Both the position numbers and the translations under genes were made by a program. A DNA stretch of 16,577 nucleotides from Candidatus Saccharimonadota bacterium (GTDB lineage: Bacteria; Patescibacteriota; Saccharimonadia; CAILAD01; BJGX01), in contig JACDEK010000011.1 in NCBI GenBank assembly GCA_013816445.1, positions 1 to 16,577 on the forward strand. Direction: 5' to 3'. The notes below the pieces were generated by a model. It was not told the origin of the DNA. It ran no database searches and worked only from the letters and a program-made list of their open reading frames with translations. Below, piece by piece: positions 5,679 through 13,093 of this stretch (position 1 is the first letter of the stretch; each line of letters begins with the position of its first letter).

Positions 5679-7361
5679 ATGAGCACTAATGGGCTTAATA
5701 TCAATAACCTCTAGCTGCAACCGTGCAACATCTTGCCAAATATTTTCTTGTAGTTTATAGGCTATATCGTACATTTGTTCAGTCTTTAAATCTGACCATT
5801 TATGGGCGGATGAAAATGCTATGCCATCAATATAATTCTTTTTATCTGTGATAAACCGAAACTTCACATGATTAAGATGTTGACCAATCAAACGATATTC
5901 AACGAGCTCTAGTGTACTTGAGAATACTGGCTGAACATTTTCGTTTCCATATGGCTGCAAGGGGCCTAGTACTGCCACACTCTCAAGTTTTAATTGTTCA
6001 CTATGTAAAACAGCATCAACTTCTATTCGCTGTAACATCGATTCAATATTAATGGCTTTTAAAGCATATTGATTAAGAGTATGTGAAAAAAGCTCTACAT
6101 TTTCTGTCTTTAGTTTCATTCCCGCCGCAAAGCTATGTCCACCAAACTGAATTAATGTGTCGCTACATGCATTCAGCCCGTCAATTATTGAAAAATCTCC
6201 ATAACTGCGTGCCGAGCCCTTACAAGTATCTCCTAATATTTGCAGTAAGATAGTGGGTTTGTGCCATTTTTCAGCTATTTTGCTTGCTACTATACCTACT
6301 ATACCGTGAGACCACGATTTATCTGCGAGTACAAGTACTAAATCTTGACCGCATTTTTTTGCTTGCATATCAGCTTGGTTAAATATTTCTTGAGTTTGCG
6401 ATTGTCTTTCAGTATTTAATTCACTGAGCTTTTGAGCAAGCTCATGTGCCTGAGTTAAGTCTGTACTTAATAACAAATCTAGAGCTGTTTTAGCGTGTTC
6501 AAGCCTACCGGCGGCATTTAGTCGAGGCCCAAACCGAAACCCAAGGTCGCTTTCATTTACTTGACTAATTTCTGTTGCGCTCACTTCTGCCAGAGCTTTT
6601 AGACCTGCCCGCCGGGTCTTTCGCATCACTTGCAGGCCAAAACTTGCTAGCGCACGGTTTTCACCCACTAGTGGAACAACGTCACAAACAGTTCCTAGAG
6701 CTACTAGATCAAGAAGCCATTTTTCTTGGCCAGCTTTTAGTAATGTAGGTTTTTGTATCAATAATGCTCTAACTAAGCTAAAAGCCACTCCGACACCTGC
6801 CAATTCACGAAACGGATATTTGCTAGTGGAAAGCTTTGGATTTACAAGCGCTATCTGACCAATAGGGATATCGTCTAGCGGCTCATGATGATCAGTAATA
6901 ATCAGATCTAAGCCAATTGTTTTTGCTAACTTAGCCTGAACGACAGCTGTCACACCACAGTCGACGGTAATAACTAAATCAGTAGCACTTTTTTTTAAGT
7001 CTTTAATTGCTGCGCTATTTAATCCATACCCTTCTTCAAACCTATCAGGAATGTATACCTCGATAGACTGAGCCCCAGCGCTTTGAAAAAAATCATATAA
7101 TAATGAAGAAGCTGTAATACCATCAATGTCATAGTCGCCATAAATTACAATTTTTTGTTGTAACTCTATTGCAGTTAAAATACGTTCAACAGCAGCCTTC
7201 ATATCTGGCAATAAAAATGGATCTGCTAAGTCTGTTAGGTAACTTGGGTGTAAAAAATGTTCAATTTGCTCTTCATCAAAACCTCGATTTTTTAAGACTA
7301 CCATAGCCAAATCACCAGTCGCCTCTGACTGTGATTTGATAATCCATTTAGTTTTAGTCAC
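5673..7361 (-). CDS. recJ: Single-stranded-DNA-specific exonuclease RecJ
   Basis: 5'-3' single-strand DNA exonuclease of the DHH phosphoesterase family, used in recombination and repair. 562 residues, full length. DHH-domain metal motifs: GDYDIDG (75-81), VDCG (133-136), DHH (157-159) and CDVVPL (226-231). GRLEHA (285-290) links to the DHHA1 domain, with SHGIVGIVAS (351-360), GSARS (382-386) and GGHSFAAG (407-414). The remaining C-terminal ~140 residues fit the OB-fold. The start is GTG, with GGAG five bases upstream; an in-frame TAG directly precedes it, so no longer start exists. It stands alone between the rpsU operon and the 63-aa ORF and probably has its own promoter. Confidence 0.97.
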   Translation of the reverse strand: MTKTKWIIKSQSEATGDLAMVVLKNRGFDEEQIEHFLHPSYLTDLADPFLLPDMKAAVERILTAIELQQKIVIYGDYDIDGITASSLLYDFFQSAGAQSIEVYIPDRFEEGYGLNSAAIKDLKKSATDLVITVDCGVTAVVQAKLAKTIGLDLIITDHHEPLDDIPIGQIALVNPKLSTSKYPFRELAGVGVAFSLVRALLIQKPTLLKAGQEKWLLDLVALGTVCDVVPLVGENRALASFGLQVMRKTRRAGLKALAEVSATEISQVNESDLGFRFGPRLNAAGRLEHAKTALDLLLSTDLTQAHELAQKLSELNTERQSQTQEIFNQADMQAKKCGQDLVLVLADKSWSHGIVGIVASKIAEKWHKPTILLQILGDTCKGSARSYGDFSIIDGLNACSDTLIQFGGHSFAAGMKLKTENVELFSHTLNQYALKAINIESMLQRIEVDAVLHSEQLKLESVAVLGPLQPYGNENVQPVFSSTLELVEYRLIGQHLNHVKFRFITDKKNYIDGIAFSSAHKWSDLKTEQMYDIAYKLQENIWQDVARLQLEVIDIKPISAHS

Positions 7362-7383
7362 CTATACTCCATACGTACTCCTA

Positions 7384-7389
7384 ATTATA
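7384..7389 (-). promoter_or_regulatory. Candidate recJ -10 box
   Basis: A perfect TATAAT on the minus strand, placing the start about 16 nt before the recJ GTG, with the GGAG ribosome-binding site inside that short leader. No good -35 is found at 16-19 bp; a TTGACA at 7435-7430 is too distant (about 40 bp) to partner it. Confidence 0.45.
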
Positions 7390-7417
7390 CGCTAAACTAA
7401 GGCGAGGTAGGCTGCAC

Positions 7418-7609
7418 TTAACGAGAAGTTGTCAAAAAATAAGAACTACCTGTTCTAGATTTAAAACCTAAAGGAGTTTGTGGCTGAAGACTATCTCTAT
7501 GGCTCGCAAGATATTCTTGAGTAGAGAGCATTTTTTGTTGTTTTTGAGATGGGTGATTTTTGTTTGTATAGATGAATTTAGATACTATATTTGCTATTTT
7601 TTTTGTCAC
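7418..7609 (-). CDS. Hypothetical 63-aa basic protein
   Basis: I do not recognise it. It is a short, hydrophilic, basic protein rich in Lys, Gln, Ser and Thr (MTKKIANIVSKF..., ending ...YFLTTSR), with no membrane segment, Cys cluster or known motif. The main support is a well-placed ribosome-binding site: AGAGGT, with the GAGG core ending six bases before a GTG start. It lies 73 nt downstream of the winged-helix gene on the same strand and could share its transcript, and it sits upstream of recJ. A 5-bp hairpin AGAAC/GTTCT followed by a T-rich stretch lies within its last codons and may act as a weak terminator. It may be a lineage-specific partner of the regulator or a spurious ORF. Confidence 0.45.
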   Translation of the reverse strand: MTKKIANIVSKFIYTNKNHPSQKQQKMLSTQEYLASHRDSLQPQTPLGFKSRTGSSYFLTTSR

Positions 7610-7682
7610 TGTAACCTCTTCTTTTTGATTTTGTATTTACTGTTAGTTTTTTGGTATTTTCTACATAGCTATCTTGCCAATC

Positions 7683-7955
7683 TTATTGTTTTTTATTTGA
7701 AGTTTTTAGTACCATACTTTGAAGTTCTTTAAACAAAAGAAAGGTTTGATTTGCCCAGTAGACCTTTGTATTACCATCTTTGGCCGAGCGCACATAACCG
7801 ATCTTTTCTAGTCTAGCTAACTCTCGTGCGATATTGCCTGGGTCTTCTTTAATTATCTTAGCTAGACCTCGAATGTGAATTTTATAATCTGGGTACTTTG
7901 AAAAAAGCATGATTATCTTACGACGTGTTTTAGATGTAATGAAATATTGCAACAT
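7683..7955 (-). CDS. Winged helix-turn-helix transcriptional regulator
   Basis: 90-residue DNA-binding protein made of one winged-helix domain. The fold can be read off the sequence: a first helix (SKTRRKIIMLFSKYP, 8-22), a short strand (YKIHIRG), a helix-turn-helix (LAKIIKEDPGNIARELARLEKIGYV, 31-55) whose recognition helix is PGNIARELARLEKIG, a wing (RSAKDGNTKVYWAN) and a C-terminal helix. It resembles small ArsR/MarR-like stand-alone domains; no metal-binding Cys motif is seen, so the signal is unknown. The start is ATG; no clear ribosome-binding site. It is divergent from the zinc-ribbon gene, and its predicted promoter overlaps two palindromes, so autoregulation and control of its neighbour are plausible. 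The fold is confident, the target inferred. Confidence 0.85.
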   Translation of the reverse strand: MLQYFITSKTRRKIIMLFSKYPDYKIHIRGLAKIIKEDPGNIARELARLEKIGYVRSAKDGNTKVYWANQTFLLFKELQSMVLKTSNKKQ

Positions 7956-7990
7956 AATATAAGTGTGTTTGTATTATTTTTAAACTATTT

Positions 7991-8009
7991 TTCTCACCCA
8001 GTTCTCACC
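7991..8009. repeat. Tandem direct repeat TTCTCACC x2, 11-bp period
   Basis: TTCTCACC occurs at 7991-7998 and 8002-8009, one helical turn apart (GGTGAGAA twice on minus). Both copies fall just after the predicted transcription start of the winged-helix gene, where a bound regulator would block it. They may be operator half-sites, or RNA-level sites in the leader. Confidence 0.55.
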
Positions 8010-8018
8010 TGTTATGTT

Positions 8019-8028
8019 TAGTATACTA
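8019..8028. repeat. Perfect 10-bp palindrome over a -10 box
   Basis: TAGTATACTA is self-complementary and includes the TATACT -10 of the winged-helix gene. It may be an operator or simply a by-product of the -10 sequence. Confidence 0.4.
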
Positions 8029-8049
8029 TAGTGTATGTTGTATTTACAA
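8020..8049 (-). promoter_or_regulatory. Promoter of the winged-helix regulator
   Basis: Minus strand: -35 TTGTAA (8049-8044), 18-bp spacer, -10 TATACT (8025-8020), start near 8013 and a leader of about 58 nt. The -35 lies within the 16-bp inverted repeat and the -10 within the 10-bp palindrome. Confidence 0.6.
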
Positions 8050-8051
8050 CA
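8036..8051. repeat. 16-bp inverted repeat, candidate operator
   Basis: TGTTGTA-TT-TACAACA: two perfect 7-bp arms with a 2-bp centre. The size and symmetry are typical of a dimeric winged-helix operator. It covers the -35 of the winged-helix gene and ends right beside the -35 region of the divergent zinc-ribbon gene, so one bound dimer could control both. Confidence 0.6.
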
Positions 8052-8052
8052 G

Positions 8053-8082
8053 TTTTTTATTTTTTTGTGCTTATGCTACAAT
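8053..8082 (+). promoter_or_regulatory. Extended -10 promoter of the zinc-ribbon gene, leaderless
   Basis: Extended -10 TATGC-TACAAT (-10 hexamer 8077-8082) with only a T-rich weak -35 (8053-8058). The expected start is 8089, one base before the ATG at 8090. No Shine-Dalgarno is present. Confidence 0.65.
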
Positions 8083-8089
8083 ATAAGCA

Positions 8090-8680
8090 ATGGAATCTCT
8101 CTGCCCCGATTGTAATACCGAACTCACACCATCAATTGTTGGATATTTATGCCATGGTTGTGGTAGTGTTCACAGCTTTGAAAAAGTTGCGACAGCTCGA
8201 GCAACCTCAGGAAAAGCTTCTCCTCAGAAAAACTTATCTTCTTCAAAAACGAAGGTTGTGAATCAAAAAAGTAGTCATACGGCCAAATCTACTCAGACAC
8301 AAAAAACCAGCGGGATCACCCATAGTGTCAAAAAATTTATTATGCCAGAAATTGCTATACTACCTAAACCTATCGATGAAAGTCACTTAATCAATAGCCA
8401 CTACCAAGATAATCCTATAGGCAATCAGGAACCGCTCGGATCTGTATCTGAAGCAGTACCACCACGGTTTACGCATAGCCTTTCTAAAGATAAATCCAAT
8501 CAAAAAATATCACCTTCATTTGCTGAGAATATGGCAAAACAAGATATACAAAATAACGAGGCCTCGGTAGCCTCGCAGTACGTAGAAGACTCTAAGCAAA
8601 GTCGTTTACCAATAGTAATCGCTAGCATACTCGTGACTGTAGTCGTTATATTAATTCTCGCTCTTATTCTCAAATTTTAG
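8090..8680 (+). CDS. Zinc-ribbon protein with C-terminal membrane anchor, function unknown
   Basis: 196 residues in three parts. At the N-terminus is a zinc ribbon with two CxxC knuckles: Cys5-Pro-Asp-Cys8 and Cys21-His-Gly-Cys24. A long (about 30-170) Ser/Thr/Lys/Gln-rich, probably disordered linker follows. The C-terminus is a single hydrophobic helix (about 173-195, LPIVIASILVTVVVILILALIL) preceded by KQSR. The likely topology is a cytoplasmic zinc ribbon tethered to the membrane by its tail, with no signal peptide. Zinc-ribbon plus linker plus single-TM proteins are common unknowns in small-genome bacteria; the ribbon may bind protein or nucleic acid. Its start is supported by a -10 placed for leaderless expression. 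It is divergent from the winged-helix gene and convergent with secF. I do not recognise a specific family. Confidence 0.85.
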   Translation: MESLCPDCNTELTPSIVGYLCHGCGSVHSFEKVATARATSGKASPQKNLSSSKTKVVNQKSSHTAKSTQTQKTSGITHSVKKFIMPEIAILPKPIDESHLINSHYQDNPIGNQEPLGSVSEAVPPRFTHSLSKDKSNQKISPSFAENMAKQDIQNNEASVASQYVEDSKQSRLPIVIASILVTVVVILILALILKF

Positions 8681-8697
8681 CAAACTACATGCTAGAA
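8675..8697. terminator. Weak shared hairpin between convergent zinc-ribbon gene and secF
   Basis: TTTTAGCA (8675-8682) can pair with TGCTAGAA (8690-8697), 8 bp with one G-U and a 7-nt loop, in the 23-bp gap between the two stops. T-rich sequence follows on plus. It could serve as a bidirectional terminator but is weak. Confidence 0.35.
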
Positions 8698-8703
8698 TAA
8701 TTT

Positions 8704-9639
8704 CTAATTTTTGGACTTTTTCTTGCTTGTTTTACTCGGTTTACTGGGTTTTTTTGCACGTTTAATCTTGTAATTATTGTAAACTACTAGTAATGGTGAC
8801 GCATTAAATATGGATGAGTAAGTGCCTGAAAAAATACCAATAAGTAGTGCCAGTATGAAGTAGTGAATTGATTGACCGCCAAAGAGCAAGAAGGCTAAGA
8901 GTACCAAAAGTACCGTAAGTGAAGTATTGATAGAACGAGCAAATGTTTCTAAAATACTGGTATTAACGACCTGCTCAAAAGGCTGGTTGTAACGCCTGAG
9001 GTTCTCGCGAATTCTATCATACACCACGATAGTATCATGTACAGAAAACCCTATAACCGTTAATATTGCCGTCACAAATAAACTATCTACCTCTACCCCA
9101 AAGAAGTGGCCAAGAATGGCAAATACTCCTAATACTAAGAGAATATCATGTAATACCGCAATAATGGCCGTGACACCAAAACTCCATGGACTGACTGGAG
9201 GTGGAGTATTACGAAATGCAAAAGCAATATACAAAATAATCGCTAGAGCAGCAAGAGCTACCGAAATAGCTGCATTACGTGTAATGTCACGGCTTACCGA
9301 GGGGCCGACAGAATTAAAAGCTGTTTCACTCAAGCCCTTTGTAACCAGTAGTTTAGTTATCTCTTGATGAATTACCTGTGATTCACCCACTCCCTTGTCG
9401 CTATACCTCACTAGCAATCTATCACTACCACTAGTTGTCACAGTAATATCTTTCACCCCAACAGATGCGACCAAATCATGGAGTTGAGATTGATTACTCC
9501 CACCACTAACTTCAAGTTCTTGACCCCCAGTAAAATCAATGCCTGGTTTTAAACCCCACAGCGCCAAAGCAATTACACCGGGGATAATTATAATAATCGA
9601 AAAAGAAAACCATATTTTACGGAGACCAACTATATTCAT
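8704..9639 (-). CDS. secF: Protein translocase subunit SecF
   Basis: Membrane partner of SecD; together they use the proton motive force to pull secreted proteins through SecYEG. 311 residues. TM1 at about 11-29 is followed by the hallmark PGIDFTGGQ (32-40), a short external domain, then five TM helices from about 123. Family motifs are VGPSVSRDI (111-119), GFSVHDTIVVYDRIREN (197-213, with the conserved Asp), ARSINTSLTVLL (234-245) and FSGTYSSIF (270-278). The C-terminal tail is a low-complexity Lys/Ser/Pro stretch (about 292-311), probably cytoplasmic. The ATG overlaps the secD stop as ATGA, so the two subunits are translationally coupled. Confidence 0.97.
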   Translation of the reverse strand: MNIVGLRKIWFSFSIIIIIPGVIALALWGLKPGIDFTGGQELEVSGGSNQSQLHDLVASVGVKDITVTTSGSDRLLVRYSDKGVGESQVIHQEITKLLVTKGLSETAFNSVGPSVSRDITRNAAISVALAALAIILYIAFAFRNTPPPVSPWSFGVTAIIAVLHDILLVLGVFAILGHFFGVEVDSLFVTAILTVIGFSVHDTIVVYDRIRENLRRYNQPFEQVVNTSILETFARSINTSLTVLLVLLAFLLFGGQSIHYFILALLIGIFSGTYSSIFNASPLLVVYNNYKIKRAKKPSKPSKTSKKKSKN

Positions 9640-10967
9640 GATTTTACCTGCTTTTTCTTAGATTGATCTGTAAATCTATACCAGCGCTCGTTGGTTCCAA
9701 AAGAAGTTGTCATAAGCATTTGTAAGAAAGTCTTACTAATAGTAATGGCTGTAAACATACTAATAAGTACACCAAGAGCCAGCGTCACCGCAAAGCCCTT
9801 AATAATTGGTGCACCGAAGTTGTACAAAATAATACAGGTTATTAAGGTAGAAACATTAGAATCTCGAATACTTGTCCAGGCCCGCTTAAACCCAGCATCA
9901 AGCCCAGATGGCATGCTGGCACCCGATCGTACTTCTTCTTTCCAGCGCTCAAAGATTAGAATATTTGCATCTACCGCCATACCAATACTCAATATAAACC
10001 CAGCAATACCCGCAAGCGTTAAGACTATTGGAAAAGGCGTAACAACACTCAACTTGAAAATATCAATATTTATAAGAGTATAGATAGCTAAGGCAACAGA
10101 GGCAACCACGCCAGCCAAACGATAATAAGCAATCATAAAAAATACCACCGCAAGTAAGCAAATAATACCAGCAAGCAAACTCTTTGAAATTGACTCACTG
10201 CCTAGGCTTGCTCCAACAGTGCGTTGCTCAACAATACTAATAGGAACCGGTAGCGCACCTGCATTCAGAAGAACGGCCGTATTCTGAGCATCTTTTACGT
10301 CTTTAAAGCCTTGCATCTGACCTTTTCCGTCGGTAATTGCAGTAGACACCGTACCATTAAAGAGAGGTTGGTTATCGAGCACAATCAGTAGTCTTCCACC
10401 AGTTTGATTAATCTTAGTTGTAAGTGTAGCAAATTTTTGTACAGCGTCACCCTTCATCGTAAAAGCAATAACTGGTTTGCCAGACTGTGTATCTATATCG
10501 GCCGAAGCACTTTCTAAGTCTTTACCCGAAACATCACTAGGTACAATAGAATTATCAGTATTGACCTGATAAAAATCTAGTTGAGCTGTTTTACCAATAA
10601 GATTAATGGCTTCATCTATATCTTTCACGCCTGGCAACTGTACCAGTACCCTATCTGACCCAGAGGTCTGTACAAGTACTTCAGAGGTACCTGTAGGGTT
10701 TACTCGCTTATTAATAACATCAACAACACCATTAATTGCCTTGGCCTTATCGGCTGGAGCAGTTTTACTCAGATCAGCCTGATATAACAAGCTTGCGCCC
10801 CCTTGTAAATCCAAGCCCTGTCGTACCTTAAGCCGAGTATCTTTAATACCAATTGCAGAAAGAATTTTATCCTCACGCGGAATAGCTAGCAGTATAACTA
10901 CTACCACAAATGCAAGTATTAAATAAAAACGAGTTTTTAATTTCATAGTTTGTACTTTTACCTTCAA
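9636..10967 (-). CDS. secD: Protein translocase subunit SecD
   Basis: Large proton-driven subunit of the SecDF complex in the cytoplasmic membrane. 443 residues, shorter than the 615-residue E. coli protein, mainly because the external P1 region is compact. TM1 is at about 14-29, then RQGLDLQGGASL (49-60), P1 with LPGVKD (111-116), QRTVGASLG (248-256), and five TM helices from about 264 containing GMAVDANILIFER (329-341) and RDSNVSTLIT (368-377). The long ORF begins at a TTG with GAGGTG four bases upstream; an in-frame ATG seven codons later (10946) gives MKLKTRFYL and is the more usual-looking SecD start. The true start is undecided. It overlaps secF by 4 nt and has its own promoter, divergent from priA. 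Confidence 0.96.
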   Translation of the reverse strand: MKVKVQTMKLKTRFYLILAFVVVVILLAIPREDKILSAIGIKDTRLKVRQGLDLQGGASLLYQADLSKTAPADKAKAINGVVDVINKRVNPTGTSEVLVQTSGSDRVLVQLPGVKDIDEAINLIGKTAQLDFYQVNTDNSIVPSDVSGKDLESASADIDTQSGKPVIAFTMKGDAVQKFATLTTKINQTGGRLLIVLDNQPLFNGTVSTAITDGKGQMQGFKDVKDAQNTAVLLNAGALPVPISIVEQRTVGASLGSESISKSLLAGIICLLAVVFFMIAYYRLAGVVASVALAIYTLINIDIFKLSVVTPFPIVLTLAGIAGFILSIGMAVDANILIFERWKEEVRSGASMPSGLDAGFKRAWTSIRDSNVSTLITCIILYNFGAPIIKGFAVTLALGVLISMFTAITISKTFLQMLMTTSFGTNERWYRFTDQSKKKQVKS

Positions 10968-10983
10968 TTCACCTCAATACTTG

Positions 10984-11012
10984 AGTATAGTACCAGAAAT
11001 GACCCACCTCAA
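10984..11012 (-). promoter_or_regulatory. secDF promoter
   Basis: Minus strand: -35 TTGAGG (11012-11007), 17-bp spacer, -10 TATACT (10989-10984), start near 10977. The leader is about 10 nt to the TTG or 31 nt to the internal ATG, and includes GAGGTG. Confidence 0.7.
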
Positions 11013-11036
11013 GCAAATCATATCAAAACAACCCAC

Positions 11037-11065
11037 TTGGGTAACCGAACAAAAAACGATATACT
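11037..11065 (+). promoter_or_regulatory. priA promoter, leaderless
   Basis: -35 TTGGGT (11037-11042), 17-bp spacer, -10 TATACT (11060-11065). Six bases follow before the ATG at 11072, so the predicted start coincides with the A of the start codon. No Shine-Dalgarno. Its -35 lies 24 bp from the divergent secD -35. Confidence 0.75.
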
Positions 11066-11071
11066 ACTAAT

Positions 11072-13042
11072 ATGAAGGCGACCAACCGCGTAACAAAGCA
11101 AGAATTGCATGCAAATGTAGAGTGCACAAGCTACGCAATAACCAAACAAAAGTTTTTTAGCTACATAGGTGATACCAAACGGCCACCTCAGATTGGTGAA
11201 ATCTATCAAATTCCTTTTGGCAAAAAATCTGCGCTTGGTATTGTGCGATCTGTAAATACACCTAAAAAATCGATTGGCTATACAATGAAGCCACTTGGTA
11301 AAATAATTGATCTACCCACTCCTCTCCCACACTATTTTATCGATCTTGCTGACTGGCTACAGCAGTATTATTCTTGCTCAAGCCGAGCGGTTTGGTCAAC
11401 TCTGCTACCAGGTGGCATAAAAGCAAAATCTCAGGTAAAAACACCTAGTCAATCAGCCAGGAATAAGAAAGTAGCGTTAAAACCCCTCAATAGACTTTCG
11501 GCTACTCAAGCCCTAGCCCTAGAGAAAATAATAATGAATAAAGTCAGCCTGCTTCATGGTATTACCGGGTCTGGCAAAACTGAAGTGTACTTACACGCTA
11601 TTCAGAGTGTACAAAAAAATAATAAAAGCACCATACTACTTGTACCAGAAATTATGCTCACAACCCAACTAGAGTCTCGGGTGCGAGATCATTTTGCCAA
11701 TGTGATTGTTTTGCATTCTGGCTTAAGTGTTGCTCTACGCAAAAGGCTCTGGCTTGATGCTCTAGAAAAGTCACAAACCACACCATTAGTCATTGTTGGC
11801 CCCCGCTCAGCACTTTTTACACCACTTCATAACCTCGGTCTTATTATTGTTGATGAAGAACACGAGCCAAGTTACAAACAAGAATCTGCCCCCCGCTACG
11901 AAGCTAGTATTGTTGCAGGGAGAATTGCTCAGTTGACCAAATCTTTACTTATTCTTGGTAGCGCTACACCCTCTCTCAGAAGTTACCAACTCGCTCAATC
12001 TAAAAGAATTACTTATGTCAGCTTAAGTACCCGACACAATAGCACTCTGCCAAAATGTGAGATAATTGATATGAAGAATGAAGAGCCTGGCCTACTTTCT
12101 GCAGCCCTCCAGACAGCAATCACGGCTACACTAGCTAATAAGCAACAAATACTACTTTTCTTAAATAGGCGGGGTAGTGCGAGTGCTCAAATTTGTAATA
12201 GTTGTGGTAAAGCTGTCAATTGCCCTCACTGTGATATTAGTCTTACCTACCATGCTGATATCAATAAGCTGAAGTGTCATTATTGTGGATATATGATTGC
12301 ACCTGGTGCTGAATGTACATACTGTGGCAGTAGTGATATAAGATTTGTAGGAGATGGCACTAAAAAACTTGAGTCGGAGATAACTCGTCTGTGGCCTCAA
12401 GCACGCGTAGCACGCATCGACCGAGATAATTCTGATTTTCGCTATTTGCGAGACACCTATACACAGCTAAATACTGGCGAGATAGATATTGTTCTTGGTA
12501 CCCAAATGATTAGTCGTGGACTTGATATAGCTAACCTAAACTTAGTAGGAATAATTGATGCCGATAGTGCCCTGCAAATAGCCGAATATACTGCTGCCGA
12601 GAGGTGCTTTCAGCTCATAGCCCAAGCAGCTGGCCGGGCTGGACGACGAGAAACACAGGGTAAAGTCATTATTCAAACACGGAATCCGCAGAGTAGTACT
12701 ATACTAGCTGCAGCAAACCATGACTTTGAAGCATTTTTTAACCAAGAAATAGCTTATCGCCAGACTTTTCTTTACCCTCCCTTCTGTTATCTGGTAAAAT
12801 TAGAGTACGCACATAAAAGTTCTGATAAAGCTATGGCAGCTGGTAATGCCCTTTTTCGACTCATTAGTAAAGACACAACGATAAAAGTTCTGGGGCCAAA
12901 TCTACGTACAAGAAAATCACTGGCTCGACAAAATGTTGTACATATAATTGTAAAGGCCAAAAACCGTAGCAAACTTATCGAGATTGCTAATACTCTCCCG
13001 ACAGGTTGGATAGCAGACCTAGACCCAATTAGCTTAATGTAG
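11072..13042 (+). CDS. priA: Primosomal protein N' / replication-restart helicase PriA
   Basis: Superfamily 2 DNA helicase that reloads the replisome at stalled forks. 656 residues, somewhat shorter than E. coli PriA (732). The N-terminal 3'-end DNA-binding domain is recognisable (FFSYIGDTKRPPQIGE..., 28-43, through PFGKKSALGIV). Walker A GITGSGKT is at 163-170, the DEEH box at 261-264, and motif III LGSATPS at 295-301. The zinc-binding insert has all eight Cys: 375, 378, 384, 387, 402, 405, 415, 418. Motif V GTQMISRGLDI (476-486) and motif VI QAAGRAGR (518-525) follow. The start ATG fits the leaderless promoter; no ribosome-binding site is visible. It heads a priA-def-fmt run, an order seen in many bacteria. 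Confidence 0.97.
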   Translation: MKATNRVTKQELHANVECTSYAITKQKFFSYIGDTKRPPQIGEIYQIPFGKKSALGIVRSVNTPKKSIGYTMKPLGKIIDLPTPLPHYFIDLADWLQQYYSCSSRAVWSTLLPGGIKAKSQVKTPSQSARNKKVALKPLNRLSATQALALEKIIMNKVSLLHGITGSGKTEVYLHAIQSVQKNNKSTILLVPEIMLTTQLESRVRDHFANVIVLHSGLSVALRKRLWLDALEKSQTTPLVIVGPRSALFTPLHNLGLIIVDEEHEPSYKQESAPRYEASIVAGRIAQLTKSLLILGSATPSLRSYQLAQSKRITYVSLSTRHNSTLPKCEIIDMKNEEPGLLSAALQTAITATLANKQQILLFLNRRGSASAQICNSCGKAVNCPHCDISLTYHADINKLKCHYCGYMIAPGAECTYCGSSDIRFVGDGTKKLESEITRLWPQARVARIDRDNSDFRYLRDTYTQLNTGEIDIVLGTQMISRGLDIANLNLVGIIDADSALQIAEYTAAERCFQLIAQAAGRAGRRETQGKVIIQTRNPQSSTILAAANHDFEAFFNQEIAYRQTFLYPPFCYLVKLEYAHKSSDKAMAAGNALFRLISKDTTIKVLGPNLRTRKSLARQNVVHIIVKAKNRSKLIEIANTLPTGWIADLDPISLM

Positions 13043-13056
13043 CTAGATTTAGCTAG

Positions 13057-13085
13057 TAGATTAACTAAAATACATGAAATACACT
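13057..13085 (+). promoter_or_regulatory. Candidate internal promoter for def-fmt
   Basis: Weak -35 TAGATT (13057-13062), 17-bp spacer, -10 TACACT (13080-13085), predicted start at 13092, two bases before the def ATG. It lies in the 51-bp gap after priA and matches the leaderless layout of other genes here, but the -35 is poor. A nearby TAAAAT is an alternative -10. Confidence 0.4.
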
Positions 13086-13093
13086 AAAACCAT

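Noticed and set aside
7430..7435. Perfect TTGACA (minus strand) upstream of recJ
   Set aside because: It lies inside the 63-aa ORF about 40 bp from the TATAAT, with only a poor GCCTAC at 17 bp; not a usable -35 for recJ.
7478..7732. Plus-strand ORF of 84 codons, very rich in Phe, Leu and Tyr
   Set aside because: It is the antisense image of Lys-rich minus-strand coding (the 63-aa ORF and the end of the winged-helix gene) and has no ribosome-binding site or promoter.
8031..8261. Plus-strand ORF of 76 codons overlapping the start of the zinc-ribbon gene
   Set aside because: Different frame over the CxxC-encoding region; the zinc-ribbon frame has clear domains and a fitting promoter.
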